Assembly (NCBI GenBank): GCA_031380885.1
Contig: JANMXL010000248.1
Span: 1-11,912 of the forward strand
Length of the DNA: 11,912 nucleotides
Reading direction: 5' to 3'
Source: PBB1 sp031380885
Lineage (GTDB): Bacteria; Pseudomonadota; Gammaproteobacteria; Burkholderiales; Burkholderiaceae_C
The notes under the pieces were generated by a model. That model searched no databases. It had not been told where the DNA came from and worked only from the letters and a program-made list of their open reading frames with translations. Positions 1 through 6,897 of this stretch are shown here, in pieces (positions within the stretch are counted from its first letter, which is position 1; each line of letters opens with the position of its first letter). A program made the position numbers and the translations under genes.

Positions 1-1
1 C

Positions 2-919
2 ACCCTCGTCACGGCGTGCAGCGGCGACGTTTACGACAAGCCGCTGCTCTCGGTGGCGTTCGCCAAGCGGCTCGCGCCCGACACCCTTGCTTCGGAGCGC
101 GGCACCGAGGCCGCAGCCCGGCTCGGCGTGCGCTTGCTGTCGCACACCCATGCCGTGCGCATCGACGCGCTCGCTTCGACCCTGCGCACTACGCGCTGCA
201 CGCTGCCATACGCCCACCTCGTGCTCGCCCAGGGTGCCGCGCCGCGCGAGGTGGCCGCGCTGCCCGCCGCGCTGTGCTGGCGCATCAACCACCTCGACGC
301 CTACCGCGCGCTGCGCGAGCGGCTCGACGCGGGCCGCGGAGAAAGCTTCGTGGCGCGTCACGTGCTCGTCGCCGGAGCCGGCCTCGTCGGCTGCGAGCTC
401 GCCAACGACCTCGCGCTGGCCGGCCACGAGGTCACGCTGCTCGAAGCCGCCGATCGGCCTCTGGCGAACCTGCTCGATGGCGAAGGCTCGAGCGCCTTGC
501 TCGAGGCGTGGCGTGCGCTGCCCATCCGCTTCGAGGGCAACGTGCGCATCGAGGCGGTGTCGACGAAAGGCACTGGCCGGCACGTGCATCTGGCTGGCGG
601 CCGCACCATCGACGCCGATCACGTCGTTGCCGCCACGGGCCTGGCCACGTCCTCGCGCTTGGCCGCCAGCGCGGGGCTGGCGTGGAACGAAGGCATCGCG
701 GTCGATGCATCGACACTGCACACCAGCGTGCCGAATATCCACGCCCTGGGCGATTGCATCAGCATCGCCGGCCGCCCGCAGCGCTACATCGAGCCGATCG
801 CGCGCCAGGCCCGCCGCATCGCCGCGACCATCGCGGGAGATGCCGAGGCCAAGCCGTACGACGCGGGCCGCCCGCCGATCCGCGTCAAGACCACCAGCCA
901 TCCGTTCACGATCCACTGA
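2..919 (+). CDS. Rubredoxin-reductase-like FAD/NAD(P)H oxidoreductase, 5'-truncated by window edge
   Basis: The reading frame is open from base 2 to the TGA at 917-919, giving 305 visible codons. There is no start, so roughly the first 80 residues, including the N-terminal FAD Rossmann motif, lie outside the window. Seen: YDKPLLS near the left edge, the flavin-contact segment typical of rubredoxin reductases; a second Rossmann fold with AGAGLVGCE near residues 125-135 that would bind NAD(P)H; and ALGDC near residues 248-252, the C-terminal FAD-binding motif, followed by YIEPIARQAR. Family knowledge: such enzymes pass electrons from NAD(P)H to rubredoxin or another small iron protein in the cytoplasm. 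A GTG at 53 could be mistaken for a start but lies inside the conserved domain. The gene converges on cynS with 33 bases between. No rubredoxin gene is visible, so the electron acceptor is unknown; another pyridine nucleotide-disulfide oxidoreductase role is possible. Confidence 0.88.
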   Translation, partial: TLVTACSGDVYDKPLLSVAFAKRLAPDTLASERGTEAAARLGVRLLSHTHAVRIDALASTLRTTRCTLPYAHLVLAQGAAPREVAALPAALCWRINHLDAYRALRERLDAGRGESFVARHVLVAGAGLVGCELANDLALAGHEVTLLEAADRPLANLLDGEGSSALLEAWRALPIRFEGNVRIEAVSTKGTGRHVHLAGGRTIDADHVVAATGLATSSRLAASAGLAWNEGIAVDASTLHTSVPNIHALGDCISIAGRPQRYIEPIARQARRIAATIAGDAEAKPYDAGRPPIRVKTTSHPFTIH

Positions 920-922
920 AAC

Positions 923-943
923 GGTGGCCGGCCGGCGACCGGC
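923..943. terminator. Possible bidirectional hairpin between convergent genes
   Basis: The 33-base gap between the two convergent stop codons holds GC-rich inverted repeats: GCCGG (931-935) and CCGGC (939-943) around a 3-base loop, and an overlapping longer pairing between GGT-GGCC (923-929) and GGC-ACC (934-940). Position and symmetry suit a shared terminator, but no T-run follows on either strand, so intrinsic termination is only a guess. Confidence 0.3.
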
Positions 944-952
944 TTCGCGAGA

Positions 953-1396
953 TCAGTACGTGCGATACGGCAGAAACTTTCCCGACATCGTGATCGAGAC
1001 GCGATCGCCCTTTTCGTGCGCCTCGCGCTTCATGTCCATGTGGAAGTCGATCGCGCTCATGATGCCGTCGCCGAACTCTTCGTGGATCAGCGCCTTGAAG
1101 GTCGTGCCGTACACGCTGATGAGTTCGTAGAAGCGGTAGATCAGCGGGTCGGTGGGCACGGCCGTGGGCAGCGAGCCCTTGTACGGCACCACCTGCAGCC
1201 AGGTGCGCTCGGCCTCGTCGAGATCGAACAGCTCGCCCACGACGCTCGCCTGCTCGGCGGTGAAGGTCATCTGCCCGAGGCAGCCTGCCGTGACCCATTC
1301 CTTGCTGAGGCCCACCTTCTTGGCAACCTCGCTCCACTTGAGGCCCTTGGCGACTTTGGCGAGGATGATTTTTTCGGTGACGGCGAGACGGCTCAT
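953..1396 (-). CDS. cynS: Cyanase (cyanate hydratase/lyase)
   Basis: A 147-residue protein, close to the usual length of about 156. It decomposes cyanate with bicarbonate to carbamate and CO2; carbamate then breaks down to ammonium and a second CO2. Known family members are cytoplasmic decamers. Seen: an N-terminal helical DNA-binding-like domain (about 1-75), the conserved PTDPLIYRFYE and YGTTFKALIHEEFGDGIMSAIDF segments, and the three catalytic residues matching E. coli Arg96, Glu99 and Ser122, here Arg88, Glu91 and Ser114. The ATG at 1394-1396 has GGAG five bases upstream. It is the last gene of a same-strand series that begins with a two-component system and an ABC transporter. The 106-base gap from the ATPase gene is wider than the other gaps, so a private promoter is possible. 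No cynT-type carbonic anhydrase is visible nearby. The identification is secure. Confidence 0.97.
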   Translation of the reverse strand: MSRLAVTEKIILAKVAKGLKWSEVAKKVGLSKEWVTAGCLGQMTFTAEQASVVGELFDLDEAERTWLQVVPYKGSLPTAVPTDPLIYRFYELISVYGTTFKALIHEEFGDGIMSAIDFHMDMKREAHEKGDRVSITMSGKFLPYRTY

Positions 1397-1502
1397 GTTG
1401 GCTCCGGTGGGGTTGGATTGAATGAAATAGCGTTGATGCTGGACGCGTCGTGTCCGGCTCGGACCCGATGGAGCTTGCGCGCGCCTTCGACGATTGCGGC
1501 AC

Positions 1503-2444
1503 TCAAGCGTTGCGCTCCTTCAGCCGCACGACGTTCGGCCCGGCCACCGCGGCATCGGGCGAAGGCTCGAGGCCCGGCTCGACCACCGGAGGCAAGGCCG
1601 GTGCGCGGCCGTGCGAGAGGTCTTTCGAGCGCGCGACAAGGAAGTCGACCAGGTGATTGCGGATGCGGTAGTACTGCGGGTCGTGGTGCAGCGTGGCGCG
1701 CTGGCGGTCACGGGGCATGGTGTTGCGCACGATCTCGGCCACCCGAGCCTGCGGGCCGTTGCTCATCAGCAGGATCTTGTCGGCCAGCAGAATCGCCTCG
1801 TCGACGTCGTGCGTGATCATGAATACCGTCTGGCGCGTCTCGGCGCAGATGCGCAGCAGCTCGTCTTGAATCGTGCCGCGCGTCAGCGCATCGAGCGCGC
1901 CGAACGGCTCGTCCAGCAGCAGCATCTTCGGCTCGATGGCGAAGGCACGCGCGATGCCGACGCGCTGCTTCATGCCGCCCGACAGCGCCGACGGGTTCTT
2001 GTCGATGGCCAGGGTCAAACCGACCAGCGCCACGTATTTCTCGACCTGCGCCTTGACCTGCACCGTGCTCCATTGCGGCCACTTGCTGCGCACCGCGAAG
2101 CCGATGTTCTGGCGCACCGACAACCAGGGCATCAGCGCGTGCCCCTGGAACACGACCCCGCGCTCCAGGCTCGGTCCGGCGACCTCGCGGCCGTCCATGA
2201 AGACGTTGCCACTGGTGGCCTGATCGAGCCCCGCCAGCACGTTCAGGATGGTCGTCTTGCCGCATCCCGAGTGGCCGATGATGCAGACGAACTCGCCCTT
2301 GTTGATGCCGAAGTTGACACTGTCGAAGACCGGCTCGGTCTGTTGGCCGTCGGGCGTCGGGTAGCTTTTCGACAGGCCTTCGATGCGCAGGAAAGGGCCA
2401 GTTCCCTCGCCCAGAGGGAGTGGATGCATCAGCTCACTCAACAT
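1503..2444 (-). CDS. Nitrate/cyanate-type ABC transporter ATP-binding protein (NrtD/CynD family)
   Basis: A 313-residue ATPase that would power the membrane permease encoded just upstream. Seen, counted from the ATG at 2442-2444: Walker A GHSGCGKT (57-64), Q-loop Gln100 in VVFQGHALMPW, signature LSGGMKQR (about 154-161), Walker B LLLDEP (175-180) and switch His212 in MITHDVDEA. The DPQYYRIRNHLVDFL segment near the end is typical of NrtC/NrtD/CynD-type ATPases. A tail of about 40 Pro/Ala-rich residues follows it and looks poorly conserved. Start choice: this ATG overlaps the permease stop by 11 bases and has AGAAGG upstream; an upstream in-frame start at 2471 would lie deeper in the permease gene, and an ATG at 2427-2429 has a weaker ribosome site. 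Translational coupling to the permease is likely. The substrate is inferred as cyanate from the neighbouring cynS; nitrate or bicarbonate cannot be excluded by sequence. Confidence 0.93.
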   Translation of the reverse strand: MLSELMHPLPLGEGTGPFLRIEGLSKSYPTPDGQQTEPVFDSVNFGINKGEFVCIIGHSGCGKTTILNVLAGLDQATSGNVFMDGREVAGPSLERGVVFQGHALMPWLSVRQNIGFAVRSKWPQWSTVQVKAQVEKYVALVGLTLAIDKNPSALSGGMKQRVGIARAFAIEPKMLLLDEPFGALDALTRGTIQDELLRICAETRQTVFMITHDVDEAILLADKILLMSNGPQARVAEIVRNTMPRDRQRATLHHDPQYYRIRNHLVDFLVARSKDLSHGRAPALPPVVEPGLEPSPDAAVAGPNVVRLKERNA

Positions 2445-3315
2445 ACGAAATCGCCTTCTGCGCCCGCGCAAACGCCATGTCGAGCAGCATGCCGACGACG
2501 CCGATCACCAGGATCGCGAAGATGACATTGGTCAGCGACAGATTGTTCCATTCGTTCCAGACGAAGTAGCCGATGCCGGTGCCGCCCACCAGCATTTCGG
2601 CCGCCACGATCACCAGCCACGCGATGCCCATGCTGATGCGCATGCCGGTCAGGATGGTCGGCGCGGCGGCCGGCAGGATCACCTCGAACGCCAGCCGCAG
2701 CCGCGACACCTCCAACGTCTTCGCCACGTTGAGCCACTCGCGCCGCACCCCGGCCACGCCGAACGCGGTGTTGATCAGCATCGGCCAGACCGAGCAGATG
2801 AAGATCACGAAGATGCCCGAGATCGACGAATCCTTGATCGTGTACAGCGCCAGCGGCATCCAGGCCAGCGGCGAGATCGGTTTGAGCACCTGGATGAACG
2901 GGTCGAGCGCGCGGTACAGCATCGGGCTCATGCCGATCAAAAAGCCCAGCGGGATCGCGATCAGCGCCGCGATGCCGAAGCCGAGTGCGACACGGCCGAG
3001 TGAGTAGCCGAGCTGCAAGCCGATGCCCTTGTCGTTCGGGCCGTTGTCGTAGAACGGGCTGGACAACTGCTGCGCCACTGTCCGGCCCATTTGCGCGAGC
3101 GTCGGGAAGCCGCTGCTCCTTTTTTCGCCCTCGGCGGCTCCCGGGTCCTTGCCGAGCAGTTTCTGGTACTCGATCTGCTCGGCGGTCAAGGAGACGACCG
3201 GGCCGGGCACCGACTTGGCGGGCAGCGTCGCCAGGTGCCAAATCGAAAGCACTACGATCAAGATGAACAGCGACAAGGCGCTCGATTGAAGCGTCTGCTT
3301 TTTCTGAGGTTTCAC
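2434..3315 (-). CDS. Nitrate/cyanate-type ABC transporter permease (NrtB/CynB family)
   Basis: A 293-residue inner-membrane protein forming the transport channel. Seen: about six hydrophobic segments near residues 12-30, 107-129, 145-160, 165-185, 226-244 and 262-280, and the cytoplasmic EAA-type coupling loop around 196-218 (AKTLEVSRLRLAFEVILPAAAP), which docks onto the ATPase in this superfamily. A hydrophilic, presumably periplasmic stretch of about 70 residues lies between the first two segments. The start is a GTG at 3313-3315. GAGG, directly continuing from the TGA stop of the binding-protein gene, sits about eight bases upstream, and the gap between the two genes is only nine bases, so the two are very probably co-translated. 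Proteins of this family serve nitrate, nitrite, bicarbonate or cyanate; cyanate is favoured here by context. Confidence 0.93.
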   Translation of the reverse strand: MKPQKKQTLQSSALSLFILIVVLSIWHLATLPAKSVPGPVVSLTAEQIEYQKLLGKDPGAAEGEKRSSGFPTLAQMGRTVAQQLSSPFYDNGPNDKGIGLQLGYSLGRVALGFGIAALIAIPLGFLIGMSPMLYRALDPFIQVLKPISPLAWMPLALYTIKDSSISGIFVIFICSVWPMLINTAFGVAGVRREWLNVAKTLEVSRLRLAFEVILPAAAPTILTGMRISMGIAWLVIVAAEMLVGGTGIGYFVWNEWNNLSLTNVIFAILVIGVVGMLLDMAFARAQKAISYVE

Positions 3316-3324
3316 GCAGCGACC

Positions 3325-4707
3325 TCAGACTTTGCTGATCGCGAAGCTCTTGGCGTAGGCGTCGGCCTTGGCGGGGTCGAATTCCTTGCCCATGATCGAG
3401 TACTTCTTGTACGCGCCCTCCGGCACCTTCTGGTCGAGCAGCTTCATCTGCTTTTTCGCGTCGGTCAGCAGGAACACCTGCTCGGCGATCTGCTTGTAGT
3501 TGACCTCGCCTTTCAGGTAGCCCCATCGCTTCATCTGCGTCAGCATCCACACCGCCATGCTCTGCCACGGCACCGGGTCGAAATCGGCGCGGTCGGGCAC
3601 GGTCTTGATGCCGCCGAGGCCGTCGGCGAACTTGCCGGTCAGCACCTGGTTGACCACCGTCTCGGGCTGGTTCAAATAAGCCGTCGGGCTGATGACCTTG
3701 GCGATCAGCTCACGGTTCTTCGGGTCGCGCGCCATGTTGGCGGCGGTCAGCACCGAGCGATACAGCGCGGCGAAGGTGTTCGGGTTCTGCTTGATGAAAT
3801 CTTCGCTGACGCCGAAGGCGCAGCACGGGTGGCCGTCCCAGATGTCCTTCGACAGGATGTGGATGAAGCCCACCTCGTCGTAAACCGCGCGCTGGTTGAA
3901 CGGGTCCGGGCCCAGGAATCCGTCGATGTTTCCTGCGCGCAGGTTGGCGACCATCTCGGGCGGCGGCACGACGCGGATCTGCACGTCGGTGTCGGGGTTG
4001 ATGCCGTTCTCGGCCAGGTAGTAGCGCAGCAGGAAGTTGTGCATCGAGAACTCGAACGGCACCGCGAACTTGAAGCCCTTCCAACCCTTCGGGTCGCGGT
4101 TGTCCTTGTGCTTCAAAGCCAGTGTGATCGCCTGGCCGTTGATGTTCTGGATCGTCGCCACCCGCATCGGCTGCGCCACCGAACCGACGCCCATGGAGAT
4201 CGCCAGCGGCATCGGCGACAGGAAGTGCGAGGCGTCGTGTTCCTTGTTGAGCATCTTGTCGCGGATCAGCGCCCAGCCCGCCGTCTTGTTGAGCTGCACG
4301 TTCAGGCCCTGCTGTTTGTAGAAGCCCAGCGGGCCGGCCATGATGAGTGGCGTGGCGCAGGTGATCGCGATAAAGCCGAGTTTGAGGTCGGTCTTCTCAA
4401 GCGAGCCCTTGTCTTGCGCCATCGCCTCCAGCGCGCCCATCGGCAGCAACGACGCAATCGCGGCGCGCGCGGTGTTGGCCCCTACGGCCTGTAAAAAGCG
4501 GCGGCGCAGTGGCTCGGACGGGAACAGCGCCTTGACCAAGGTCGCTTCGATGAAGTCACGCGAATGCGATTCGACCGACAGCGCTTTGGCTTCGGCCTGG
4601 TGGTCGGCCGCACTGTGATCGCGTCCGCAGCCGCACTTCATCATCAGCGGTCGGTCGGCGTTGTAGGGGTCGAAGCTGTTGGTGGCGTGATCGTCGCTGC
4701 GGCTCAT
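3325..4707 (-). CDS. NrtA/CmpA/CynA-type ABC substrate-binding protein with Cys/His leader and internal Tat-like signal
   Basis: A 460-residue periplasmic binding protein, first gene of the transporter cluster. The mature part (from about residue 105, LKLGFIAITCATPLIMAGPLGFYKQQGL in outline) matches the CmpA/NrtA/CynA family, whose members bind nitrate, bicarbonate or cyanate. It is exported in an unusual way: a Tat-like motif LRRRFLQ lies at 67-73, followed by a hydrophobic stretch and a likely cut after ALEAMA (about 97). In front is a hydrophilic leader of about 65 residues carrying KCGCGRDH, which gives Cys25, Cys27, His31 and His36 in a possible metal site. The ATG at 4705-4707 has AGGAG six bases upstream, so the long leader is probably real; an internal Met22/Met23 start would still keep the Cys/His motif. 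The gap to the response regulator gene upstream is 107 bases. The family call is strong, the substrate is inferred. Confidence 0.92.
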   Translation of the reverse strand: MSRSDDHATNSFDPYNADRPLMMKCGCGRDHSAADHQAEAKALSVESHSRDFIEATLVKALFPSEPLRRRFLQAVGANTARAAIASLLPMGALEAMAQDKGSLEKTDLKLGFIAITCATPLIMAGPLGFYKQQGLNVQLNKTAGWALIRDKMLNKEHDASHFLSPMPLAISMGVGSVAQPMRVATIQNINGQAITLALKHKDNRDPKGWKGFKFAVPFEFSMHNFLLRYYLAENGINPDTDVQIRVVPPPEMVANLRAGNIDGFLGPDPFNQRAVYDEVGFIHILSKDIWDGHPCCAFGVSEDFIKQNPNTFAALYRSVLTAANMARDPKNRELIAKVISPTAYLNQPETVVNQVLTGKFADGLGGIKTVPDRADFDPVPWQSMAVWMLTQMKRWGYLKGEVNYKQIAEQVFLLTDAKKQMKLLDQKVPEGAYKKYSIMGKEFDPAKADAYAKSFAISKV

Positions 4708-4814
4708 GAGTTACTCCTTGAAGACAACGAGAGGTTAGAGATCGAGTGCGGCGCGTGCCATCGCGGCCTTTGGGAAAGGCTTGTAGGGCTGGCACTACAC
4801 GTTTCCTGCCCAGG
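4708..4814 (-). promoter_or_regulatory. Intergenic region ahead of the transporter-cyanase genes, with a perfect short palindrome
   Basis: This 107-base gap between the response regulator and the binding-protein gene is the likeliest place for the transporter promoter. It holds a perfect inverted repeat, GCCTTT (4766-4771) and AAAGGC (4775-4780), around GGG. This could be an operator for the adjacent NarL-type regulator or a small RNA hairpin downstream of the regulator's stop codon; no T-run follows on the coding strand. I could not find convincing sigma70 -35/-10 boxes. The ribosome site AGGAG lies at the end of the region, next to the start codon. Confidence 0.4.
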
Positions 4815-5501
4815 TCAAACCGGCATCAAATCTTGTCGCACCGCATACAACGCGAGTTCGACGTCGTTGCGCGCGCCGGTCTTGTCGAGGATGCGGGCGC
4901 GATAGGTGCTGACGGTGTTCGACGACAGCACCAGTTGCAGGGCGATCTCGCCGACGCTGCGTCCGATCGCGAGCAGCCGGAACACCTGGTATTCGCGGTG
5001 CGACAGCCGTTCGTGCAAAGGCTCATCAACTGAGCGAGCCGAACCGACGCCGGCACCCAATGCCGTCGCCATGTGCTCGGCCACCGTCGGCGTGATGAAA
5101 AGGCCACCGGACGCCACCTTGCGGATCGCGGCGGACATCTGCTCCGAGTCGGCGCTCTTGTTCAGGTAGCCCGCCGCGCCCAGCTTCAGGCTGCGCACCG
5201 CGTACTGCTTGTCGGGGTAGGTGCTCAGCATCAGCACCGGCAGTTTCGGGAACTCGGTCTTGAGTTGGCGCAGTACGTCGAGGCCGTCGCGATGTGGCAT
5301 GGCGATGTCCATCAAGATCACATCGATGCCCACCACCTCGATGCCGACCGCGCCGACGCCGCTGGCTTCACGTACCCGAAGAATCGCCTCGGGCCCGTTC
5401 TCGGCCTCACCCGCCACCACGATGTCGCCGGTGTCGGCCAGGATCTGCTTGATGCCTTGCCTGACGATCAGGTGGTCGTCGCAGATCAGCACGCGGATCA
5501 T
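4815..5501 (-). CDS. NarL/FixJ-family two-component response regulator
   Basis: A 228-residue regulator: a receiver domain (about 1-132), a linker, and a LuxR-type helix-turn-helix (about 164-222, LSHREYQVFRLLAIGRS through the STYRARIL recognition region). Seen in the receiver: acidic pair Asp8/Asp9, phospho-acceptor Asp65 in ILMDIAMP, Ser/Thr at 93-94 and Lys115 in LNKSA. Asp65 lies about 11 residues later than usual because a repeated Gly/Val-rich segment (about 48-62) is inserted before the beta strand that carries it. The ATG overlaps the stop of the kinase gene as ATGA, so the two proteins are almost certainly partners. Position directly upstream of the transporter and cyanase genes suggests it activates them; that is inference. 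Confidence 0.94.
   Translation of the reverse strand: MIRVLICDDHLIVRQGIKQILADTGDIVVAGEAENGPEAILRVREASGVGAVGIEVVGIDVILMDIAMPHRDGLDVLRQLKTEFPKLPVLMLSTYPDKQYAVRSLKLGAAGYLNKSADSEQMSAAIRKVASGGLFITPTVAEHMATALGAGVGSARSVDEPLHERLSHREYQVFRLLAIGRSVGEIALQLVLSSNTVSTYRARILDKTGARNDVELALYAVRQDLMPV
5323..5360 (-). repeat. 15-bp-period in-frame tandem repeat inside the response regulator
   Basis: TCGATGCCCACC (5323-5334) recurs as TCGATGCCGACC (5338-5349), 11 of 12 bases identical with a 15-base period, and a more diverged third unit follows to about 5360. In protein this reads as three five-residue units: GVGAV, GIEVV, GIDVI (residues 48-62). The period keeps the frame, so it lengthens the receiver domain without breaking it. 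It looks like slippage or tandem duplication. Confidence 0.6.
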
Positions 5502-6790
5502 GATGTCCCTCGCCGAACGGCTGCGGTCGCCGATCCCCCGGGGACAGGCCCGGCTTTCCCCGCGCCGTCAAGTGGCGCAGGCATCGGCATCGTCAAGCGC
5601 ACGCAGGTGCCGTGGTTCGGCACGCTGTCGATCACGAGCTTGCCGCCGAAGTGCCCGGCGCGCTCGCGCATGCCCATCACGCCGTAGCTGCGCGGGTGGT
5701 TCAGCGCCGACGGTTCGGCGCCGACGCCGTCGTCGCGCACCTCGACATGCAGCACCGGGTGCGGCGGGCCATCGACATAGAGTCGGATGCGCACCGAGCG
5801 CGCTTTCGCGTGGCGGGCAACGTTGCTGAGCATTTCCTGGAAGATGCGGAACACCGCGATCGCCCAGCGGTCGCCATTCGGGCCGCTCGGTGGCTCGGTC
5901 TGCGACGCGACATGCATCTGCAGATCGGCGCGCAACTCGGTCGTTTCGATGAATTCTTGCGCCTGCCATTCGAGCGCGGCCCACAGGCCCTGGTGATCGA
6001 GGATGCTGGGGCGCAGGTCGGTGATGATGCGACCGAGGTTGTCCACGGCGGTGTCGATCGTGCGGCCCATGCCGTGGCATTTGCAGCGCAGCTCGGGGTG
6101 GTCGTGCAGCCGTTTGTCGAGCCAGCTCACATCCATCTTCAGCGCCACCAGCAGCGAACCCAGTTCGTCGTGGATTTCACGGGCGATGCGGGTGCGTTCT
6201 TCCTCGCGCACCGATTCCGAGTACGCCGACAGCTCGCGCAGCGCGCCAAGCGCCTGCGTCAGCTCGGCGGTGCGTTCCGCGACCCTGCGTTCGAGCTGTT
6301 CGTGCGACTGCTGCAACAGCGCCTCGCTGCGCTTGCGCTCGGTGATGTCGACGATGGTGACCACCGCGCCCTGCACCACGCCGCCGTCGAGGATCGGGTG
6401 CGACGAGTACTCGGCCGAGAACGCGCTGCCGTCGGCGCGCCACAGCACTTCGCTGTCGATGCGACAAGGCAGCCCCATCCGGAACGCGTTGAAGATCGGG
6501 CAGTCGACTTCGGGGTAGTGCCGTCCGTCGGCGTGGGTGTGGTGGATCAGCGCGTGCATGTTGCGGCCGAGCACAGCGTCGGCCCCGTAGCCCAGCATCT
6601 CGGCGGCGGCGCGGTTGACGAAGGTGCAGTGGCCGAGCATGTCAACGCCAAAAATGCCCTCGCCGGTCGATTCGAGCAGCAAGTTGAGCTGCTCGACCCA
6701 GGCACTGCCGGGCGCGACCGATGCGACCTGTTCAATGGCCGCCGGTCGTGCCGGGGTGTGGGTGGGGTTCGGGTTTATCAAGGCGGACAT
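5498..6790 (-). CDS. Soluble PAS-domain sensor histidine kinase (NarX/HisKA_3 type)
   Basis: A 430-residue kinase without predicted membrane segments, so a cytoplasmic sensor. Domains in order from the ATG at 6788-6790: a PAS domain (about 32-153, from NLLLESTGEGIFGVD to VVTIVDITERK), a coiled-coil linker rich in Glu/Arg (about 153-190), a HisKA_3 dimerisation helix with phospho-accepting His207 in EERTRIAREIHDELG, and a HATPase_c domain with Asn323 (EMLSNVARHA), DDGVG (353-357) and YGVMGMRERA (about 369-378). The C-terminal tail of about 25 residues is Gly/Ala/Pro-rich. Start choice: GGAG lies six bases before this ATG, while the in-frame TTG at 6794-6796 would touch the ribosome site. The stop overlaps the response-regulator start (ATGA). 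The PAS ligand is unknown; cyanate, a nitrogen or redox signal, or a metabolite are all possible. Confidence 0.94.
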   Translation of the reverse strand: MSALINPNPTHTPARPAAIEQVASVAPGSAWVEQLNLLLESTGEGIFGVDMLGHCTFVNRAAAEMLGYGADAVLGRNMHALIHHTHADGRHYPEVDCPIFNAFRMGLPCRIDSEVLWRADGSAFSAEYSSHPILDGGVVQGAVVTIVDITERKRSEALLQQSHEQLERRVAERTAELTQALGALRELSAYSESVREEERTRIAREIHDELGSLLVALKMDVSWLDKRLHDHPELRCKCHGMGRTIDTAVDNLGRIITDLRPSILDHQGLWAALEWQAQEFIETTELRADLQMHVASQTEPPSGPNGDRWAIAVFRIFQEMLSNVARHAKARSVRIRLYVDGPPHPVLHVEVRDDGVGAEPSALNHPRSYGVMGMRERAGHFGGKLVIDSVPNHGTCVRLTMPMPAPLDGAGKAGPVPGGSATAAVRRGTS

Positions 6791-6897
6791 GCACAACTCC
6801 GGTGCGCGCCGAAACCCTGCGCAAAGGGCGTGCCACGTGCATGAGGGTTACCGCCGGGCGCTGCGCCGACAATGACGCATTCCCACCGAAAGCCCGC
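6791..6897. promoter_or_regulatory. Divergent intergenic region between kinase and YecA-like genes
   Basis: A 107-base gap separates two divergent genes, so it must hold promoters for both unless transcripts arise elsewhere. On the minus strand GGAG sits six bases before the kinase ATG. I see no convincing sigma70 or sigma54 boxes and no strong palindrome beyond short GC-rich ones. Confidence 0.4.

Noticed and set aside
1441..1464. Short palindromes (GACGCGTC at 1442-1449; GTCCG/CGGAC at 1452-1464) between the ATPase and cynS genes
   Set aside because: Stems of four or five bases are expected often in DNA of this GC content and no promoter boxes accompany them.
3091..4494. Long plus-strand open frame of 467 codons opposite the binding protein and permease
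   Set aside because: Rich in Arg, His, Leu and Val as expected from the antisense of high-GC codons; the minus strand encodes clearly recognised proteins.
4745..4760. Sigma54-like element on the minus strand upstream of the binding-protein gene, with a perfect TGGCACG -24 half
   Set aside because: The -12 half reads AC where the essential GC should be at the correct spacing, so it fails the consensus.
5612..6844. Plus-strand open frame of 410 codons opposite the histidine kinase
   Set aside because: Antisense shadow; all kinase motifs are intact on the minus strand.
6721..6897. Upstream extension of the YecA-like frame
   Set aside because: It overlaps the divergent kinase start and has no family similarity; the ATG at 6898 fits the family.
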